A DNA stretch of 64,000 bases from Nitratireductor arenosus (GTDB lineage: Bacteria; Pseudomonadota; Alphaproteobacteria; Rhizobiales; Rhizobiaceae), in contig NZ_WPHG01000001.1 in the NCBI RefSeq assembly GCF_009742725.1, forward strand, positions 372,001 through 436,000, written 5' to 3'. Every line of letters starts with the position of its first letter. Position 1 is the stretch's first letter. The notes beneath the pieces were generated by a model. It was given only the letters and a program-made list of their open reading frames with translations, made no database searches and was not told the origin of the DNA. Below, one piece after another: positions 1 through 9,102 of this stretch. The position numbers and the translations under genes are program-made.

Positions 1-962
1 TCGCCGCGGCATTGCTGAGCGCCGGAACCATGCTCGGGGCCGGGATCGCCCACGCCGAAACGACTTTGAAGGTGGGGCACGTTTTCGCCGCCGACCACCC
101 CTGGCAGATCGCGCTCGAGGGCCTGTCCAGGGACGTGGCCGCGGCAACCGACGGCGAAGTCGTCATCCAGGTCTATCCGAGTTCGCAGCTCGGCGGCGAC
201 CGTGAAGTCGCCGAAGGGCTTCAGCTCGGTACCGTCGAGATGGGGTTGTTCGGCACCGGCGCGTTACAGGTGCTCGACAAGCGGCTGATCATCGAGGAAC
301 TGCCCTATGCCTGGCCGACCCGCGAGAAGGCCTACGCCGCCGTCGACGGCGAGCTGGGCGAAGCGCTGGCCGAGATTCTGGCGACCAAGAACATCAATAC
401 GCTCAGCTGGTGGGAAAGCGGCTATCGCCACATCACCAACTCGGCCCGCCCGATCGAAACGCCGGCGGACCTGAAGGGCATCAAGCTGCGCGTGCCCGAG
501 GCCGAGCTGCGCCTCGACACCTTCCGCGAACTCGGCGCGCTGCCGACGCCGATGGCGTTTTCCGAGGTGTTCACCTCCCTGCAGCAGAACGTCGTCGACG
601 GCCAGGAAAACCCGCTGGCGACGATCTACGCCTCGAAATTCTACGAAGTGCAGGAAAACCTGGCGCTGTCGGGCCATATCTGGGGCTCGGCGATCCTGAC
701 GATTTCCAAGCAGGCCTGGGACAAGCTCACCGACGAGCAGAAGACCATCCTGCGCGAGAAGGCGGAAATCTGGAAGGAGAAGGAACGCGAGATGATCCGC
801 AAGAGCGACGAGGAAGTGCTCGCCAAGCTCGAAGCCGAAGGCATGAAGGTCACGCGGCCGGACCCCGCCGCGTTCCAGGAAATGGTCCAGCCCGTTTGGG
901 ACAAGTATGAGAGCGTCTTCGGCGAAGACCTCCTCGCAATCGTTCGTAAATACTCGAACTAA
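1..962 (+). CDS. TRAP transporter substrate-binding protein, DctP family (5' truncated)
   Basis: Periplasmic solute receptor of a tripartite ATP-independent importer. It would bind the substrate and deliver it to the DctQ/DctM membrane pair encoded just downstream. The reading frame is open to the first base of the window, and the first residues are the hydrophobic end of a signal peptide (cleavage expected after AHA), so only the start of the signal peptide is missing. Typical DctP motifs are present: KLRVPEAELR, then GALPTPMAFSEV and VDGQENP. The Arg in KLRV is the residue that salt-bridges a substrate carboxylate in characterised members of the family, which favours an organic-acid or sugar-acid substrate. 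The downstream UxaA-type dehydratase agrees with that. The exact substrate cannot be read from sequence. Confidence 0.93.
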   Translation, partial: AAALLSAGTMLGAGIAHAETTLKVGHVFAADHPWQIALEGLSRDVAAATDGEVVIQVYPSSQLGGDREVAEGLQLGTVEMGLFGTGALQVLDKRLIIEELPYAWPTREKAYAAVDGELGEALAEILATKNINTLSWWESGYRHITNSARPIETPADLKGIKLRVPEAELRLDTFRELGALPTPMAFSEVFTSLQQNVVDGQENPLATIYASKFYEVQENLALSGHIWGSAILTISKQAWDKLTDEQKTILREKAEIWKEKEREMIRKSDEEVLAKLEAEGMKVTRPDPAAFQEMVQPVWDKYESVFGEDLLAIVRKYSN

Positions 963-1028
963 GTGAGCACGCCGACGGGCCGGTCCTGCTTACGGGGTCG
1001 GCCCACGGTGTCGCGGATGGGATTGGCG

Positions 1029-1526
1029 ATGGGTCAGCCTTTGAATGCTCTCAAGCAAGTCGTCCTCAAGCTCGTGCATTGGCTGCTGATGCTGATGCTG
1101 CTGACGATGACCGGCGTGATGTTCGCCCAGGTCATCTGGCGCTACCTTCTGCAGTCGCCGCTGGTCTGGTCCGAGGAACTCGCACTGCTGTTGATGGTCT
1201 GGATGACGTTCCTAGGCTCGGCGCTGATGCTGGAGCGCAAGGAGCATGTCGCAATCGACTTGTTCGTTGAATGGCTGCCGCCGGCCCTGAACCGCCTGGC
1301 GGAGGTCGCGGGCGCACTCGTGATGCTCGCGTTCAATTGCGCCCTGACCTACGGCGCGTTCGTGATCGCCGAGACCGCGCGCGAATCGATCATGCCCGGC
1401 CTGAAGATTTCCGGCGCCTGGCAATATATCGGCGTTCTGATCGGCGGCGGGCTGCTGGTTCTGGTTTCCATCGAGGCCCTGGTACGGGCGGTGCGCGGCA
1501 CCCAAGCGCGGGAGAAGCAGTCATGA
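1029..1526 (+). CDS. TRAP transporter small membrane subunit, DctQ family
   Basis: Four-helix small permease subunit that pairs with DctM. Hydrophobic segments begin about 15 residues after the chosen ATG, and the family-typical WRYLLQSPLVWSEELALLL stretch lies near residue 40. The frame opens with a GTG at 963, directly after the dctP stop, and has in-frame ATGs at 1017 and 1029. No convincing Shine-Dalgarno separates them. I chose 1029 because it gives the usual short cytoplasmic lead before the first helix. The 3' end overlaps the next gene in an ATGA, so the two are probably translationally coupled. Confidence 0.88.
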   Translation: MGQPLNALKQVVLKLVHWLLMLMLLTMTGVMFAQVIWRYLLQSPLVWSEELALLLMVWMTFLGSALMLERKEHVAIDLFVEWLPPALNRLAEVAGALVMLAFNCALTYGAFVIAETARESIMPGLKISGAWQYIGVLIGGGLLVLVSIEALVRAVRGTQAREKQS

Positions 1527-2794
1527 GCATCGTCCTGTTCATCCTTCTGCTGGGACTGATCGTCATCAACGTCCCGATCGCGTTTGCGATCGGCTTTGCC
1601 TGCCTGACCTATGTCCTGTTCAAGGACATCAACATCGCCCTGGTCGCGCAACGCTCGGCGACCGGAATCTACTCCTATCCATTCCTGGCGCTCCCCATGT
1701 TCGTCTTCGCCGGTGTGCTGATGGAGCATGGCGGCATCACTCAGCGCATGATGCGACTCGCCAACGCCGTCATCGGACATATTTCGGGCGGGCTCGCGGC
1801 GGTCACGGTCGCCGGCAGCGCGCTGTTCGGCGCCCTCTCCGGCTCGGCGATCGGCGACACAGCCGCGATCGGCTCGATCATGATCCCAGCCATGAAGGCC
1901 AAGCGCTACGCGGCCGGATTCGCCGCCGCGCTTCAGGGCTGCAGCGGCGTGCTCGCCTCGCTCATTCCGCCAAGCCTGACTATGGTCATTCTCGGCGCGA
2001 CCGGCAATATCTCGATCGCCGGCCTGCTGATCGGCGGGCTGGTTCCCGGGCTGCTGATGGCGTTTCTGCTGATCATGGTCTCGCTGCTCATCAGCCGCCG
2101 CCGCGGCTACGGCAAGGGCGAACGCGCCACCTGGCGCGAATTCGTTGCCGCCGTTTCGGACTCCGTCCTGCCGCTGCTTTTGCCGGTGATCATACTCGGC
2201 GGCATATTGGGCGGCATCGTCACCGTCACCGAGGCCGCCGTACTTGCCGTCGTCTACGCCTTTTTCCTGTCGGCGGTGATCTATCGCGAGGTCAAGCTCA
2301 CCGACCTGCCCGAAATCAGCATGCAGGTGCTGCGCATCGCGGTGCCGGTGCAGCTCATCGTCGCGATTTCGCATCTGTTCGCCTGGATCGTGACCACGGA
2401 GCAGATCCCCCAGCAATTGACCGCGTTCTTTGCCGCGGTCGCGCCCGATCCGCTCACCTTCCTGATCATGCTCAACTTCCTGCTTTTGCTGCTGGGCACG
2501 TTCATGGAAAGCAACGCGTTGATCATCATCCTGATTCCGATTCTGATGCCGGTGGTCCAGCAATACGGCATCGACCCGCTGCATTTCGGCGTCATGTTCG
2601 TGGTCAATCTGTGCATCGGCGCCAACACGCCGCCGCTGGGTGTCACGCTGATGACGGCGGCCAAGATCGCCGAAGTCCGCTTCGCCGAGGCCTCGCGCGC
2701 CGTGCTCCCGTTCCTTGCGGCGATGATCGTGGTACTGATCCTGACGATCCTGTTCCCGCAATTGTCGACCTTCTTGCCGAGCCTCTTCCTCTAG
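1523..2794 (+). CDS. TRAP transporter large membrane subunit, DctM family
   Basis: Large permease subunit, 423 aa, about 12 membrane segments, carrying the ion-coupled transport step. It starts at the ATG overlapping the dctQ stop, MSIVLFILLLGLIVINVPIA, which is a normal DctM N-terminus. Family features seen are the GSALFGALSGSAIGDTAAIG loop, the IPPSLTMVILG segment and the PPLGVTLM segment near the C-terminus. The frame can be read further upstream to 1271, but that extension is out of phase with dctQ and is not protein-like. It completes one DctPQM importer with the two preceding genes. Confidence 0.95.
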   Translation: MSIVLFILLLGLIVINVPIAFAIGFACLTYVLFKDINIALVAQRSATGIYSYPFLALPMFVFAGVLMEHGGITQRMMRLANAVIGHISGGLAAVTVAGSALFGALSGSAIGDTAAIGSIMIPAMKAKRYAAGFAAALQGCSGVLASLIPPSLTMVILGATGNISIAGLLIGGLVPGLLMAFLLIMVSLLISRRRGYGKGERATWREFVAAVSDSVLPLLLPVIILGGILGGIVTVTEAAVLAVVYAFFLSAVIYREVKLTDLPEISMQVLRIAVPVQLIVAISHLFAWIVTTEQIPQQLTAFFAAVAPDPLTFLIMLNFLLLLLGTFMESNALIIILIPILMPVVQQYGIDPLHFGVMFVVNLCIGANTPPLGVTLMTAAKIAEVRFAEASRAVLPFLAAMIVVLILTILFPQLSTFLPSLFL

Positions 2795-2824
2795 GTCGGG
2801 CCCGGCGAGCCATCCAGGAGTGTG

Positions 2825-3142
2825 ATGTTGGAAAAGACAGCCATCCAGATCAAGGAAAGCGACCATGTCGCGACCGCCACGGTCGAGCTTTTGCCGTCCG
2901 AGACGGTGATCGTGTCGGGCATCGGCAACGGCCGGCCGCTGAAGGTGGAGGAGCGCATTCCGCGCGGCCACAAGATCGCGCTGCGCGATATCGCCGCCCA
3001 GGAGGAAATCCACAAATACGGCGAGGTGATCGGCATCGCCACAAAGCCGATCTCCGCCGGCCATTGGGTGCATGTACACAATTGCCGCGGCGCCAAAGGC
3101 CGCCGCTTCGACGCATCCCATGCACAACAGCAAGGTGACTGA
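2825..3142 (+). CDS. UxaA-type dehydratase small subunit (SAF domain)
   Basis: About 105 aa, matching the N-terminal SAF domain of altronate/galactarate dehydratases (IPRGHKIALRDI, YGEVIGIATKPISAGHWVHVHN). In this family the small domain works with the large metal- or Fe-S-dependent domain encoded next. An AGGAG ends about 5 bases before a GTG (2822) that is immediately followed by an ATG (2825); either could be the start. The partner begins one base after the stop, so the two parts are made from one message. The same two domains occur fused in a second protein at 25689. Confidence 0.85.
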   Translation: MLEKTAIQIKESDHVATATVELLPSETVIVSGIGNGRPLKVEERIPRGHKIALRDIAAQEEIHKYGEVIGIATKPISAGHWVHVHNCRGAKGRRFDASHAQQQGD

Positions 3143-3143
3143 C

Positions 3144-4355
3144 ATGAAATTCAAGGGCTATCGCCGCGCCGACGGCTCGATCGGCATCCGCAATCATATT
3201 CTCGTCATCCCGACCGTCTCCTGCGTCAACCGGGTCGCGCTCGACATCGCCTCCAAGACCGGAGCGGTGACCTTCATGCATCCCTATGGCTGCACCTTCG
3301 ACGCGGAGGAAAACACCACCACCGAGGATACCTTCATCGGCCATGGCCGCCACCAGAATGTCGGCGCCGTGCTGGTGGTCAGCCTCGGCTGCGAAACCGC
3401 CTCGGCCCGGCGCATCGCCGACACGATCGCGCCGACCGGCAAGCCGGTCGAGATGCTGATCGTCCAGAAGCAGGGCGGCGCGCGCTCGACGCGCGACGCC
3501 GGCATCGAGATCGTCGAGCGCCTTAAGGGCGAAATCGCCGCCGAGCCCCGCGACGAGGGCGACGTCAGCGAGTTGATCGTGGCGCTTGAATGCGGCTCCT
3601 CGGACGCGTTTTCCGGGCTGACGGCCAACCCGGCCGTCGGCGAGGCCGCCGACATCCTGGTCGGCGCCGGCGGCACGGTGGTGCTGTCGGAAATCACCGA
3701 GATGGTCGGCGCCGAACGGGTCCTGTGGCGACGCGGCAAGACCGACAGGATCAAACAGGACCTGATGACGCTGATCAAGGAATACGAGATCGAGCTGTCG
3801 ATGACCACGCAGGACGACAGCGGCGTTTTCATCTCGCCGGGAAATATCGAGGGTGGCCTGACCACGATCGAGGAAAAATCGCTCGGCTGCATCTACAAAG
3901 CCGGTACCCAGCCGATCGTCCAGATCGTCAAATATGGCGAGCGGCCGACCGAAAAGGGCGTGGTGATCATGGACACGCCCGGTTTCGACATCGCCTCGGT
4001 GACCGGCAAGGTCGCCGGCGGCGCCCATATGGTGCTGTTCACCACCGGCAAGGGCACGCCGACCGGCTCGTGCATCGCACCGGTGCTCAAGATCAGCTCC
4101 AACAACGACACCTACAAGGCGATGCGCGAGGACATCGACCTGAGCGCCGGCGACGTGCTCGAAGGCACCAAATCGCTCAAGCAGGTCGGCGAGGAAATCG
4201 TCGAGCTGGTGCTCGACGTCGCCAACGGCAAGGAGGCGAAGGCTGAGTATTTCAACATTCAGGAATTCGCCATCCCCAATGTCAGCGTGGTGCGCAAGGA
4301 AGTGATCCACCAGAAGCTGGCCGAGCAGAACGACTTCCGGTTCCAGCAGCCATGA
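3144..4355 (+). CDS. UxaA-family dehydratase large subunit
   Basis: 403 aa, UxaA/GarD C-terminal type. It would catalyse dehydration of an aldonic or aldaric acid to a 2-keto-3-deoxy acid. Conserved blocks: GSIGIRNHILVIPTVSCVN at the N-terminus, the CGSSDAFSG...NPAVG segment, SPGNIEGGLTTIEEKSLG, and MDTPGFDIASVTG followed by GGAHMVLFTTGKG. Start chosen at the ATG preceded by AAGGTGA; the open frame extends upstream to 3072 but that part overlaps the SAF gene. The 3' end overlaps the following epimerase gene by ATGA. The substrate is unassigned: altronate, galactonate, fuconate or a similar acid are all possible. Confidence 0.88.
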   Translation: MKFKGYRRADGSIGIRNHILVIPTVSCVNRVALDIASKTGAVTFMHPYGCTFDAEENTTTEDTFIGHGRHQNVGAVLVVSLGCETASARRIADTIAPTGKPVEMLIVQKQGGARSTRDAGIEIVERLKGEIAAEPRDEGDVSELIVALECGSSDAFSGLTANPAVGEAADILVGAGGTVVLSEITEMVGAERVLWRRGKTDRIKQDLMTLIKEYEIELSMTTQDDSGVFISPGNIEGGLTTIEEKSLGCIYKAGTQPIVQIVKYGERPTEKGVVIMDTPGFDIASVTGKVAGGAHMVLFTTGKGTPTGSCIAPVLKISSNNDTYKAMREDIDLSAGDVLEGTKSLKQVGEEIVELVLDVANGKEAKAEYFNIQEFAIPNVSVVRKEVIHQKLAEQNDFRFQQP

Positions 4356-5167
4356 AGCTCGCCTACATGTACGCCACGCCCGACGTGGCGCCCGCCAAAG
4401 TGACCGCCGTCCAGGGCCCGGTCGAGGCGACGATGCACACCATCGCCGCGGCCGGTTACAGCGGCGTCGAGCTTTTGGTGTGCGATCCCGGCCGGATCGA
4501 CCGGCGCGCGCTCGCCGGCGCGATCCGCGCCGCCGGTCTCGACATGCCGGCCGTATGCACCGGCGAGGTCTACGGCCAGGACGGTCTCTCCTTCGCCGAC
4601 CCCGACCCGGCCCGTCGCCGGGAGGCGATCGAGCGTATGAAAGCGTCGATGGATCTTGCCGCCGAATATGGCGCCATGGTCAATGTCGGCCGGCTGCGCG
4701 GGCGCTACACGGACCGCGTAGAGCCGGGGCAGACCCTGGAATGGATCGGCAACGCAATCGAACAATGCGCCGGCGCTTTCGCCGACGTGCCGATCGTTCT
4801 GGAGCCGGTGAACCGCCACTATGCCAATTGCCTGCTGACCACGCGCGAGACCTGCGACTTCGTCCGCGCGCTTGGCGTGCCGAGCCTCGCCGTCATGCTC
4901 GACACCGCCCATATCCTGACCGAGCGGGAAACGGTGGCCGACGCGATCCGCGAGGCGGGCGCCCTGTTCCGGCATTTCCACATCACCGATTCCGACCGGC
5001 TCCCGGTCGGCGACGGCGCCTATGACATCGAGGCCGCGATGCGGGCCGTGATCGACAGCGGCTTCGACGGCTACGTGACGGTCGAGACCTTCCAGGTGCC
5101 CGATGCCGCGCACGCGATCGCGGCCAGCTTCGAGGCGATGCGCCCTTATTTTCCCGCTCGCGCCTGA
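4352..5167 (+). CDS. sugar phosphate isomerase/epimerase-like TIM-barrel protein
   Basis: 271 aa, xylose-isomerase-like TIM barrel (AP endonuclease 2 superfamily). Likely metal ligands are visible in the usual strand-end positions: the Glu of VLEPVNRH, the Asp of VMLDTAH, the His of HFHITDSD and the Glu of VTVETFQ. Members of this family epimerise or isomerise keto sugars and keto acids. It is translationally coupled to the dehydratase (ATGA overlap) and followed after 24 bases by the FAH-type gene, so it probably acts on an intermediate of the same sugar-acid pathway. The precise reaction is not recognisable. Confidence 0.8.
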   Translation: MKLAYMYATPDVAPAKVTAVQGPVEATMHTIAAAGYSGVELLVCDPGRIDRRALAGAIRAAGLDMPAVCTGEVYGQDGLSFADPDPARRREAIERMKASMDLAAEYGAMVNVGRLRGRYTDRVEPGQTLEWIGNAIEQCAGAFADVPIVLEPVNRHYANCLLTTRETCDFVRALGVPSLAVMLDTAHILTERETVADAIREAGALFRHFHITDSDRLPVGDGAYDIEAAMRAVIDSGFDGYVTVETFQVPDAAHAIAASFEAMRPYFPARA

Positions 5168-5191
5168 CGCGACCCTTAAAGAGGTGACTTC

Positions 5192-5944
5192 ATGAAGATC
5201 GTTCGTTTTTCCCACCAGGGCAGCGCGTCCTACGGGTTGCTCGAAGGCGACGCCGTCGCCGTCCTGTCGAAACCGCCCTTCGACGGCATCGACAGGACCG
5301 GCCAGGTGCTGCCGCTCGAAGCGGTGCGCCTGCTGGCGCCGGTGACGCCGAGCAAGCTCGTCTGCGTCGGCCTCAATTACACGCTGCACGCCGAGGAATC
5401 CGGCGTGCCGGTTCCCGAAGAACCGATGCTGTTCATGTGCGCGCCGTCCGCGATCATCGCCGACGGCGAGGAAATCCGGCTCGACAATGCCAGCGACCGG
5501 ATCGATTTCGAGGCCGAGATCGGCATCGTCGTCGGCACGACGGCCCGCAACGTCGCGGCCGGCGACGCCGCCAAGCATATTCTCGGCTATACCTGCGCCA
5601 ACGACGTGTCGAACCGCGTCCTGCAGAAGAAGGACGGCCAGTTCACGCGCGCCAAGTCCTTCGACACCTACAAGCCGGTCGGCCCCTGCATTGAAACCGA
5701 TCTCGACCCGGACAATGTCGACATCAAGCTGTGGCAGAACGGCGAATTGCGCCAGTCGTCCAACACCAACGACATGATTTTCCCGATCGGGCGGATCTTC
5801 GAATTCGTGGCGGGCATCATGACCCTGTTCCCGGGCGACCTGATCATCACCGGCACACCCTCCGGCGTCGGGCCGATGGCGTCCGGCGACGAGATCGTCG
5901 TCGAAATCGACAAGATCGGCCGGCTGCGCAACACCGTCGCCTGA
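5192..5944 (+). CDS. fumarylacetoacetate hydrolase family protein
   Basis: 250 aa FAH-fold enzyme. The metal-binding E-E-D set is visible (IDFEAEIGIVVG and CANDVSNR), with the KSFDTYKPVGP and GTPSGVGPM blocks downstream. The family hydrolyses or decarboxylates diketo or keto acids. In bacterial sugar-acid pathways such proteins cleave 2,4-diketo-3-deoxy acids (as in L-fuconate degradation) or dehydrate 2-keto-3-deoxy acids. Here it is the last gene of the TRAP/UxaA operon, preceded by AGAGGTGA and followed by a terminator hairpin, so a terminal C-C cleavage role is plausible but inferred. Confidence 0.88.
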   Translation: MKIVRFSHQGSASYGLLEGDAVAVLSKPPFDGIDRTGQVLPLEAVRLLAPVTPSKLVCVGLNYTLHAEESGVPVPEEPMLFMCAPSAIIADGEEIRLDNASDRIDFEAEIGIVVGTTARNVAAGDAAKHILGYTCANDVSNRVLQKKDGQFTRAKSFDTYKPVGPCIETDLDPDNVDIKLWQNGELRQSSNTNDMIFPIGRIFEFVAGIMTLFPGDLIITGTPSGVGPMASGDEIVVEIDKIGRLRNTVA

Positions 5945-6010
5945 ACAGGCGTCATAAGCGCCGGGCGTGTCGCGCTTCCCGCGCCTCAGGCCTGAAGAAC
6001 CAACCTCGAC

Positions 6011-6035
6011 GCCCCGCCATCGGCGGGGCGTTTTT
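6011..6035 (+). terminator. rho-independent terminator of the TRAP/UxaA operon
   Basis: Perfect 8-bp GC stem (GCCCCGCC at 6011-6018 with GGCGGGGC at 6022-6029), a 3-base loop and a GTTTTTG tail. It lies 66 bases after the FAH gene stop. Reading the other way there is no T-run, so it should stop only + strand transcripts and not the convergent TRAP operon. Confidence 0.85.
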
Positions 6036-6065
6036 GTTCGCGGCCACGAGCCGCCGGCACCCGGC

Positions 6066-7337
6066 CTATCGCAGCAAGGCGGTAGGGTAGAGCGCGAGCG
6101 CGGGAATGTAGGTGATCGCCAGCAGCGCGATGATCAACGCGACCAGAAACGGTTTTATCGAGCGCATGAACTGGCCGATGCTGGTTCCCGATATGCCGCA
6201 GGTCACATACATCAGCACCCCCAGCGGCGGCGTCAACTGGCCGATGACCAGGTTGATGATCATCACGATGCCGAAATGGACGGGATCGATGCCCAGGGTC
6301 TCGATCAGCGGCAGCAGGATCGGCACCAGGATGATGATCAGCACCAGCGTCTCCATGAACGTGCCGAGCACGAGCAGGATGATGTTGATCAGAAGCAGGA
6401 TGAGCATCGGATTGTCCGAAAAGCCCGACAGGAACGACAGGAGCTGCTGCGGCGCCTGGCCGATCGACAGGATCCAGCCGAACGGCGCCGCCGTGGCCGC
6501 AATCACCAGGATCGACGACGTGTCGCGGGCCGCGCTGGTGAACACGCGTGGCAGTTCCAGAACCTTCAGCGTGCGATAGACGAACACACCCACCAGGAAC
6601 GCGTAGGCGGCGGCGATCGCCGCGACCTCGGTCGCGGTAAAAATGCCCATACGGAAGCCGACGATGATGATCACCGGCATCAGCAGCGCCCACGACGCGT
6701 CGAAAAAGGCGTCACGCAGCTTGCCGGCCGAAAAGGCCGCGCCGCGCCCGAACCCGCGCAGCCGTGTCATCACGGCCACGGTCACGACCAGCGCGATCGC
6801 GATCACCAGCCCCGGCACGATGCCGGCGACGAACAGGTCGCCGATCGACACATTGGCCTGCCAGCCATAGATGACCAGCAGGATCGACGGCGGGATGATC
6901 GGCGCCAGCACGGCCGCCGACGCCGTCAGCCCGACGCTGAACCCCTTGTCGTAGCCGTGCTTGATCATCTGCGGCACGAACACCCGGGTGGTGGCGGCGC
7001 AGTCGGCGAGCGACGATCCGGATATCCCCGACATGAAGACGTTGGTCAGCACGTTCACATAGGCCATGCCGCCGCGAATATGGCCGACCAGCGCGCCGGT
7101 CAGCGCGAACAGGCGCTCCGAAATGCCCGACGCGTTCATCAGCGTTCCGGCGAGGATGAACAGCGGAATGGCGAGCAGCGGGAAGGACTGGACGCCGGCC
7201 GTCATGCGCTGCACGGCGATCGTCAGCGGAATCCCTTCCAGCCAGATCACCGCGATCGCCGAGGCGGCCAGCGCATAGGCCGTCGGCACGCCGACCAGCA
7301 GGAGCAGCAGAAGCAGCAGCAGCAATGTCGCGATCAT
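6066..7337 (-). CDS. TRAP transporter large membrane subunit, DctM family (second system)
   Basis: 423 aa with about 12 hydrophobic segments beginning with a Leu-rich helix. DctM motifs include SGSSLADCAATTRVFVPQM, IPPSILLVIYGW, LGTFMETLVLIIILVPILLP and QLTPPLGVLMY. The start ATG overlaps the dctQ stop by four bases, and it is the last gene of a - strand DctPQM operon (8929 to 6066). It is convergent with the first TRAP operon. No catabolic gene follows on this strand, so the only hint to the substrate is the carboxylate-type receptor. Confidence 0.95.
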   Translation of the reverse strand: MIATLLLLLLLLLLVGVPTAYALAASAIAVIWLEGIPLTIAVQRMTAGVQSFPLLAIPLFILAGTLMNASGISERLFALTGALVGHIRGGMAYVNVLTNVFMSGISGSSLADCAATTRVFVPQMIKHGYDKGFSVGLTASAAVLAPIIPPSILLVIYGWQANVSIGDLFVAGIVPGLVIAIALVVTVAVMTRLRGFGRGAAFSAGKLRDAFFDASWALLMPVIIIVGFRMGIFTATEVAAIAAAYAFLVGVFVYRTLKVLELPRVFTSAARDTSSILVIAATAAPFGWILSIGQAPQQLLSFLSGFSDNPMLILLLINIILLVLGTFMETLVLIIILVPILLPLIETLGIDPVHFGIVMIINLVIGQLTPPLGVLMYVTCGISGTSIGQFMRSIKPFLVALIIALLAITYIPALALYPTALLR

Positions 7338-7858
7338 GCCTCATCCCCCTCGCCGGCCTGGGCCTCGATGGTGCTCATCAAAGCCGTGCGCACCCCGTCG
7401 TCCACGCAGGCGCGGATCACGTGCAACGCCGCGCATATGCTGGTGACGGGCAGGGCGAGCGTATAGAAACCGAAAGTAACGCCCATCATCGGCGTCAGGT
7501 CGCCCCAGGTCGTGCGCGCATATTTGAGACCGTAATGAATGGTCACCCAAAACACGGCCAGGCAGGTGAGAACCGCCACGATCGACGCGACCAGCGCGTA
7601 GCGCGGCGGCAACAGGCGCAGCACGATGTCGATGCGGATATGCTGGTGGGTCGACAGCGCCGAACTGGCCCCGATGAAGACCATCCAGGTAAACAGCATC
7701 GTCAGGAATTCTTCCGTCCAGGTGATCGGCGCACCGAGCACGTAGCGGAAGAAGACGGTGGCGGTCAGGATGACGAAGATCGCGGCCAGCAGCAGCCACA
7801 GCGCATGGTACTCGATCTCCCTGACCCGGTCGTCGAGCCACAGAACCAGCGTTTTCAA
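7334..7858 (-). CDS. TRAP transporter small membrane subunit, DctQ family (second system)
   Basis: 174 aa with four hydrophobic helices; the conserved FRYVLGAPITWTEEFLTMLF block lies near residue 45. A GGAGG sits just upstream of the ATG. It is separated from its receptor gene by 63 bases that can form a hairpin and is coupled to dctM by a 4-base overlap. It would anchor the complex and contact the receptor in the periplasmic cycle. Confidence 0.92.
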   Translation of the reverse strand: MKTLVLWLDDRVREIEYHALWLLLAAIFVILTATVFFRYVLGAPITWTEEFLTMLFTWMVFIGASSALSTHQHIRIDIVLRLLPPRYALVASIVAVLTCLAVFWVTIHYGLKYARTTWGDLTPMMGVTFGFYTLALPVTSICAALHVIRACVDDGVRTALMSTIEAQAGEGDEA

Positions 7859-7889
7859 CCGGACCTCCGCGGATAGGCGATGAATGCCA

Positions 7890-7905
7890 GACCGCGCATG
7901 CGGTC
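7890..7905 (-). other. intercistronic hairpin between dctP and dctQ
   Basis: Perfect 6-bp GC stem (GACCGC/GCGGTC) with a 4-base loop in the gap between the second TRAP receptor gene and dctQ. No T-run follows, so it is not a classical terminator. Hairpins in this position often protect the receptor mRNA so that receptor is made in excess over the permease; that role here is inference. Confidence 0.35.
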
Positions 7906-7921
7906 CGGCGCCGAAGGCGGC

Positions 7922-8929
7922 TTATTGCCCGCGGATCGTCTCGATGGTTTCGCGCACAGCGGCGATCCGGTCTTCGCCCCACCGTTCGGCGAGCGCGGTA
8001 AAAACGGCCTCCGTCGACCTTTCGGCGAAGGCGGCCCTGTCGGGATCGTCGATGATGGTGATCTCGGTCGTGGCGGCAATCTCCTTGAGCATGTTTTCCT
8101 CGGCCCGCTGCTGAAGCAACGTCATCTTCGCCGACGCCGCGCCGACTTCTTCCAGGATGATGCGCTGATGGCGCGGATCGAGGCGAGCCATGGAGTCCTT
8201 GTTCATCAGGATCATATTGTTCTGCAGCATGTGCCGCGACATCACAATGTAACCCTGAACCTCGTAGAACTTGCGGGCATAGATCGTCGGGATCGGATTC
8301 TCCTGACCGTCGACCGTGCCCTGCTGCAGCGCCGTATAGACGTCGCTGAACGGGATCGGCGTCGGCGCCGCGCCGATACCGCGGATCATCTCGACCCAGA
8401 CCGGCGATTCCGGCACCCGGATCTTGAGGCCCGCCATGTCGTCGGGCGTGCGCACCGGCTTTTCCGACAGCGTGAAATTGCGCCAGCCCCAATACCAGAT
8501 CTTGGTCAGCGGGACGATATTGTGCTTTTCCTCCAGCTCGTCGAAGGCCGGCTGCATCGCGGCGCCGGAAATCACCGCCTCGGCCTCGAGCCAATTCTGC
8601 CACAGGAACGGCGCGCTCGGGATTTCCATCGCCGGCACCAGCGTGCTAGTGGCGGCCATCGAGGCGGCGGTCATGTCGAGCACGCCGTCGCGCAGCTGCT
8701 GCACCATCTCGGTTTCCTTGCCGAGCTGCTCGCCCGGGAAGACCTGGATCGTCACCTCGCCATTCGTGCGTTCGGCAATCCGCGCGACGAACTCGTCATA
8801 GAGCTTGCTCGACATTTCGCCAACAACGTTGGGATGGCCGAACCGCAGCACGGTCTCGGCTTGCGCGCCGGTCGCCAACAGCAGCGCCGCCGCGGCCACA
8901 CAGGCGTGGAACGTTTTTTTCCAGATCAT
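7922..8929 (-). CDS. TRAP transporter substrate-binding protein, DctP family (second system)
   Basis: 335 aa exported receptor with a signal peptide ending at AQAE. The carboxylate-binding Arg is present in the GLKIRVPESP block, followed by PTPIPFSDVYTALQQGTVDG and QENPIPTIYARKFYEVQ. This supports an organic-acid substrate. It is first in the - strand order DctP-DctQ-DctM. The upstream 170 bases (8930-9102), after the DsbA-like gene on the same strand, must hold its promoter; I see no clear operator there. Confidence 0.94.
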   Translation of the reverse strand: MIWKKTFHACVAAAALLLATGAQAETVLRFGHPNVVGEMSSKLYDEFVARIAERTNGEVTIQVFPGEQLGKETEMVQQLRDGVLDMTAASMAATSTLVPAMEIPSAPFLWQNWLEAEAVISGAAMQPAFDELEEKHNIVPLTKIWYWGWRNFTLSEKPVRTPDDMAGLKIRVPESPVWVEMIRGIGAAPTPIPFSDVYTALQQGTVDGQENPIPTIYARKFYEVQGYIVMSRHMLQNNMILMNKDSMARLDPRHQRIILEEVGAASAKMTLLQQRAEENMLKEIAATTEITIIDDPDRAAFAERSTEAVFTALAERWGEDRIAAVRETIETIRGQ

Positions 8930-9102
8930 CTACCCCTCCCGGATTGAGAATTTTTCGTGAGAACCAACTGGCCGGAAAGCTCCCTATCCGGCCTTGTCGT
9001 GCTCGATCCTATGCAAAGGGCGCCCGAAAACTATTGACCAGCGGAATGAAATGCCGGCGCGGTTGTTGTGTTGCTGATACAAGTCTGGTCCGCTGGCCAC
9101 GC

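Noticed and set aside
1349-3154. Long - strand frame of 601 codons opposite the first TRAP operon
   Set aside because: His/Asp/Arg-rich shadow of coding DNA with high GC; no domain, no ribosome site.
5967-7466. Long + strand frame of 499 codons opposite the second TRAP permease
   Set aside because: Repeats of Arg/Gln/Asp/His typical of an antisense shadow; the - strand DctM is clear.
8970-8993. GGCCGGA/TCCGGCC hairpin in the second TRAP leader
   Set aside because: Short GC arms with a 10-base loop are frequent by chance in high-GC DNA and nothing else supports function.
9038-9096. 8-bp inverted repeat CCAGCGGA/TCCGCTGG upstream of the second TRAP operon
   Set aside because: Arms are 43 bases apart and fit neither a terminator nor a typical operator; likely chance.
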